Source: Bacteroidota bacterium (lineage in GTDB: Bacteria > Bacteroidota > Bacteroidia > Bacteroidales > Prolixibacteraceae). From it: a stretch of 7,436 nt of DNA. A program made the translations under genes and the position numbers. Positions within the stretch are counted from its first letter, which is position 1, and each line of letters opens with the position of its first letter. Of the stretch, positions 6,552-7,436 are shown piece after piece. The stretch lies in contig JAMDDG010000049.1 in the NCBI GenBank assembly GCA_023488865.1, positions 1 to 7,436 of the forward strand, given 5' to 3'. Below the pieces are notes generated by a model. The model was not told the origin of the DNA, did not search any database, and saw only the letters and a program-made list of their open reading frames with translations.

Positions 6552-6680
6552 ATGATTATGATTTTGTTTTTTATTTGCCATATGGAACTCGCCGATAATC
6601 ATTCGCCTGTGTGAGAAGCAATTTTCATGGCTCGTTTCATACTAAGATAATTTTTCAGATTTATACATTTACCCGACCGA

Positions 6681-7436
6681 TTAAAAAGAAACATTTACAC
6701 CTAAATTGAATACCCTGTAAACAGGGAATGTTGTATAGCTGCCTTCCGGTCCAAAATCATTGGACTTCATGTTATCCCATGTAATCAGGTTCTGTCCGCT
6801 AAGTAAAAATCTCACCTTTGCCACCGAAATAGCTTGTGCCATCGATGCGGGGAGAGTATAGGCCAACTCAAGATTCTTGAGACGTAAATAAGAGCGGTTA
6901 TAGTTGTAATAATCACTTGCCTGGTGATTGACTGATTGGGCCAACGAGAGTGCCGGAGAAGTAATTTTTGCCCCACTGTTATATCGCTCTTGTGTCCAGG
7001 CATTCTGATGCAATGCCCCAAAAACGCCATCATAATCTGTTTCCCAAACACCCTGTCCGGAATACATCGTTGAATATTGCCCAACACCCTGGAAAAGGAA
7101 ACTTAGATCAAATGATTTATAGGTAATGCCACCCTTAAAAGCATAAGTTACAAGAGGCAATGCGCCGAAACCAATAGGAGCTTTATCACGCTCATCAATC
7201 TTTCCATCTTTGTTCAAATCCTGATACTTAAGGTCGCCCAATCGGGGAGTTCCAAAACCATAAGCCAATTTGTTGGCAGTTAATTCGGCCTGGGTGTTGA
7301 AGAAGCCACTACCATTGCCGTAATCAACCAAATAACCAAATTCCTGGCCATAAGAATAACCTTCCTGCCATTTTCTGTATGCATAATCAGTGGTCTTAAG
7401 GGCTTCATTTACATCAATCAGGGTATTTTTAGCATA
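6681..7436 (-). CDS. susC-like: SusC/RagA-family TonB-dependent outer-membrane porin, C-terminal 251 residues (5' end outside window)
   Basis: The frame is open from the right edge to TAA at 6681-6683. Full SusC proteins are about 1000 residues, so about the last quarter is present. Fragment residues 23-63 (WQEGYSYGQEFGYLVDYG followed by GFFNTQAEL and FGTPR) and GDLKYQDLNKDGKIDERD (67-84), with its D-x-N-x-D-G acidic loop, form the conserved extracellular stretch seen in SusC proteins. The rest alternates barrel strands and loops (YAFKGGITYKSFDLSFLFQGVG, then RSYLRLKNLELAYTLP near the end) and ends in FNLGVNVSF; a terminal Phe is the usual signal for outer-membrane barrel insertion. It imports oligosaccharide into the periplasm using TonB energy and pairs with the SusD-like lipoprotein encoded next. 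The plug, TonB box and N-terminal extension lie outside the window. Confidence 0.95.
   Translation of the reverse strand, partial: YAKNTLIDVNEALKTTDYAYRKWQEGYSYGQEFGYLVDYGNGSGFFNTQAELTANKLAYGFGTPRLGDLKYQDLNKDGKIDERDKAPIGFGALPLVTYAFKGGITYKSFDLSFLFQGVGQYSTMYSGQGVWETDYDGVFGALHQNAWTQERYNSGAKITSPALSLAQSVNHQASDYYNYNRSYLRLKNLELAYTLPASMAQAISVAKVRFLLSGQNLITWDNMKSNDFGPEGSYTTFPVYRVFNLGVNVSF

Noticed and set aside
6552..6602. Longer start for the SusD-like gene (ATG at 6602, or 6581), adding 17 or 10 residues.
   Set aside because: The extension is polar (KKQNHNH) and would sit before the lipoprotein signal. The ATG at 6551 gives a standard signal with an A-rich leader.
6599..6640. 13-codon ORF between susC and susD (MKRAMKIASHTGE) whose TGA overlaps the ATG at 6602.
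   Set aside because: It is too short to support, no other evidence points to it, and the start it overlaps is probably not used. It could be a chance overlap.
1..7436. tRNA, rRNA, CRISPR, insertion sequence or attachment site.
   Set aside because: No cloverleaf or rRNA-like stretch, no regularly spaced repeats, no transposase frame and no terminal inverted repeats were seen.

Overview
The window looks like part of a polysaccharide utilization locus (PUL) from a member of the Bacteroidota. The evidence is a SusC-type TonB-dependent porin followed directly by a SusD-type lipoprotein, leaders typical of this phylum (A-rich, no clear Shine-Dalgarno), and a run of secreted glycoside-hydrolase-like proteins. 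Genus cannot be fixed. The AT-leaning composition and gene style would suit a soil or plant-associated Sphingobacteriales/Chitinophagales type or a gut Bacteroidales type. No rRNA, tRNA, CRISPR array, transposase or integrase was seen.

All genes lie on the minus strand, so transcription runs from the right end to the left end: (1) the C-terminal 251 residues of a SusC-like porin (6681-7436, open at the right edge); (2) a long SusD-like lipoprotein (4344-6551) carrying an apparent beta-sandwich insertion; (3) a 226-base spacer with two clear inverted repeats, the larger a terminator- or attenuator-like stem-loop; (4) a secreted GH71/99-like TIM-barrel protein with a CBM9/DOMON-like C-terminal module (2390-4117); (5) a secreted protein of unrecognised family with a probable TIM-barrel and helical C-terminus (589-2340); (6) the N-terminal 163 residues of a second GH71/99-like protein, related to (4), which runs off the left edge (1-490).

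How they may work together: SusC and SusD would capture and import an oligosaccharide at the outer membrane, while the three secreted proteins (Sec signal peptides) would cut or bind the glycan. The substrate cannot be named, because none of the three enzyme candidates belongs to a family whose specificity I recognise and no regulator is in view. This makes the locus a candidate for undescribed glycan chemistry.

Three observations stand out. The SusD has an extra carbohydrate-binding-like module between its two SusD halves. The intergenic segment before gene (5), including its first codons (MKSVKL), is duplicated before gene (6), leaving a 15-codon relic or leader ORF that stops just ahead of the gene (6) start. 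The GH99-like WNEW motif of gene (4) has Ala where true GH99 enzymes have their second catalytic Glu.
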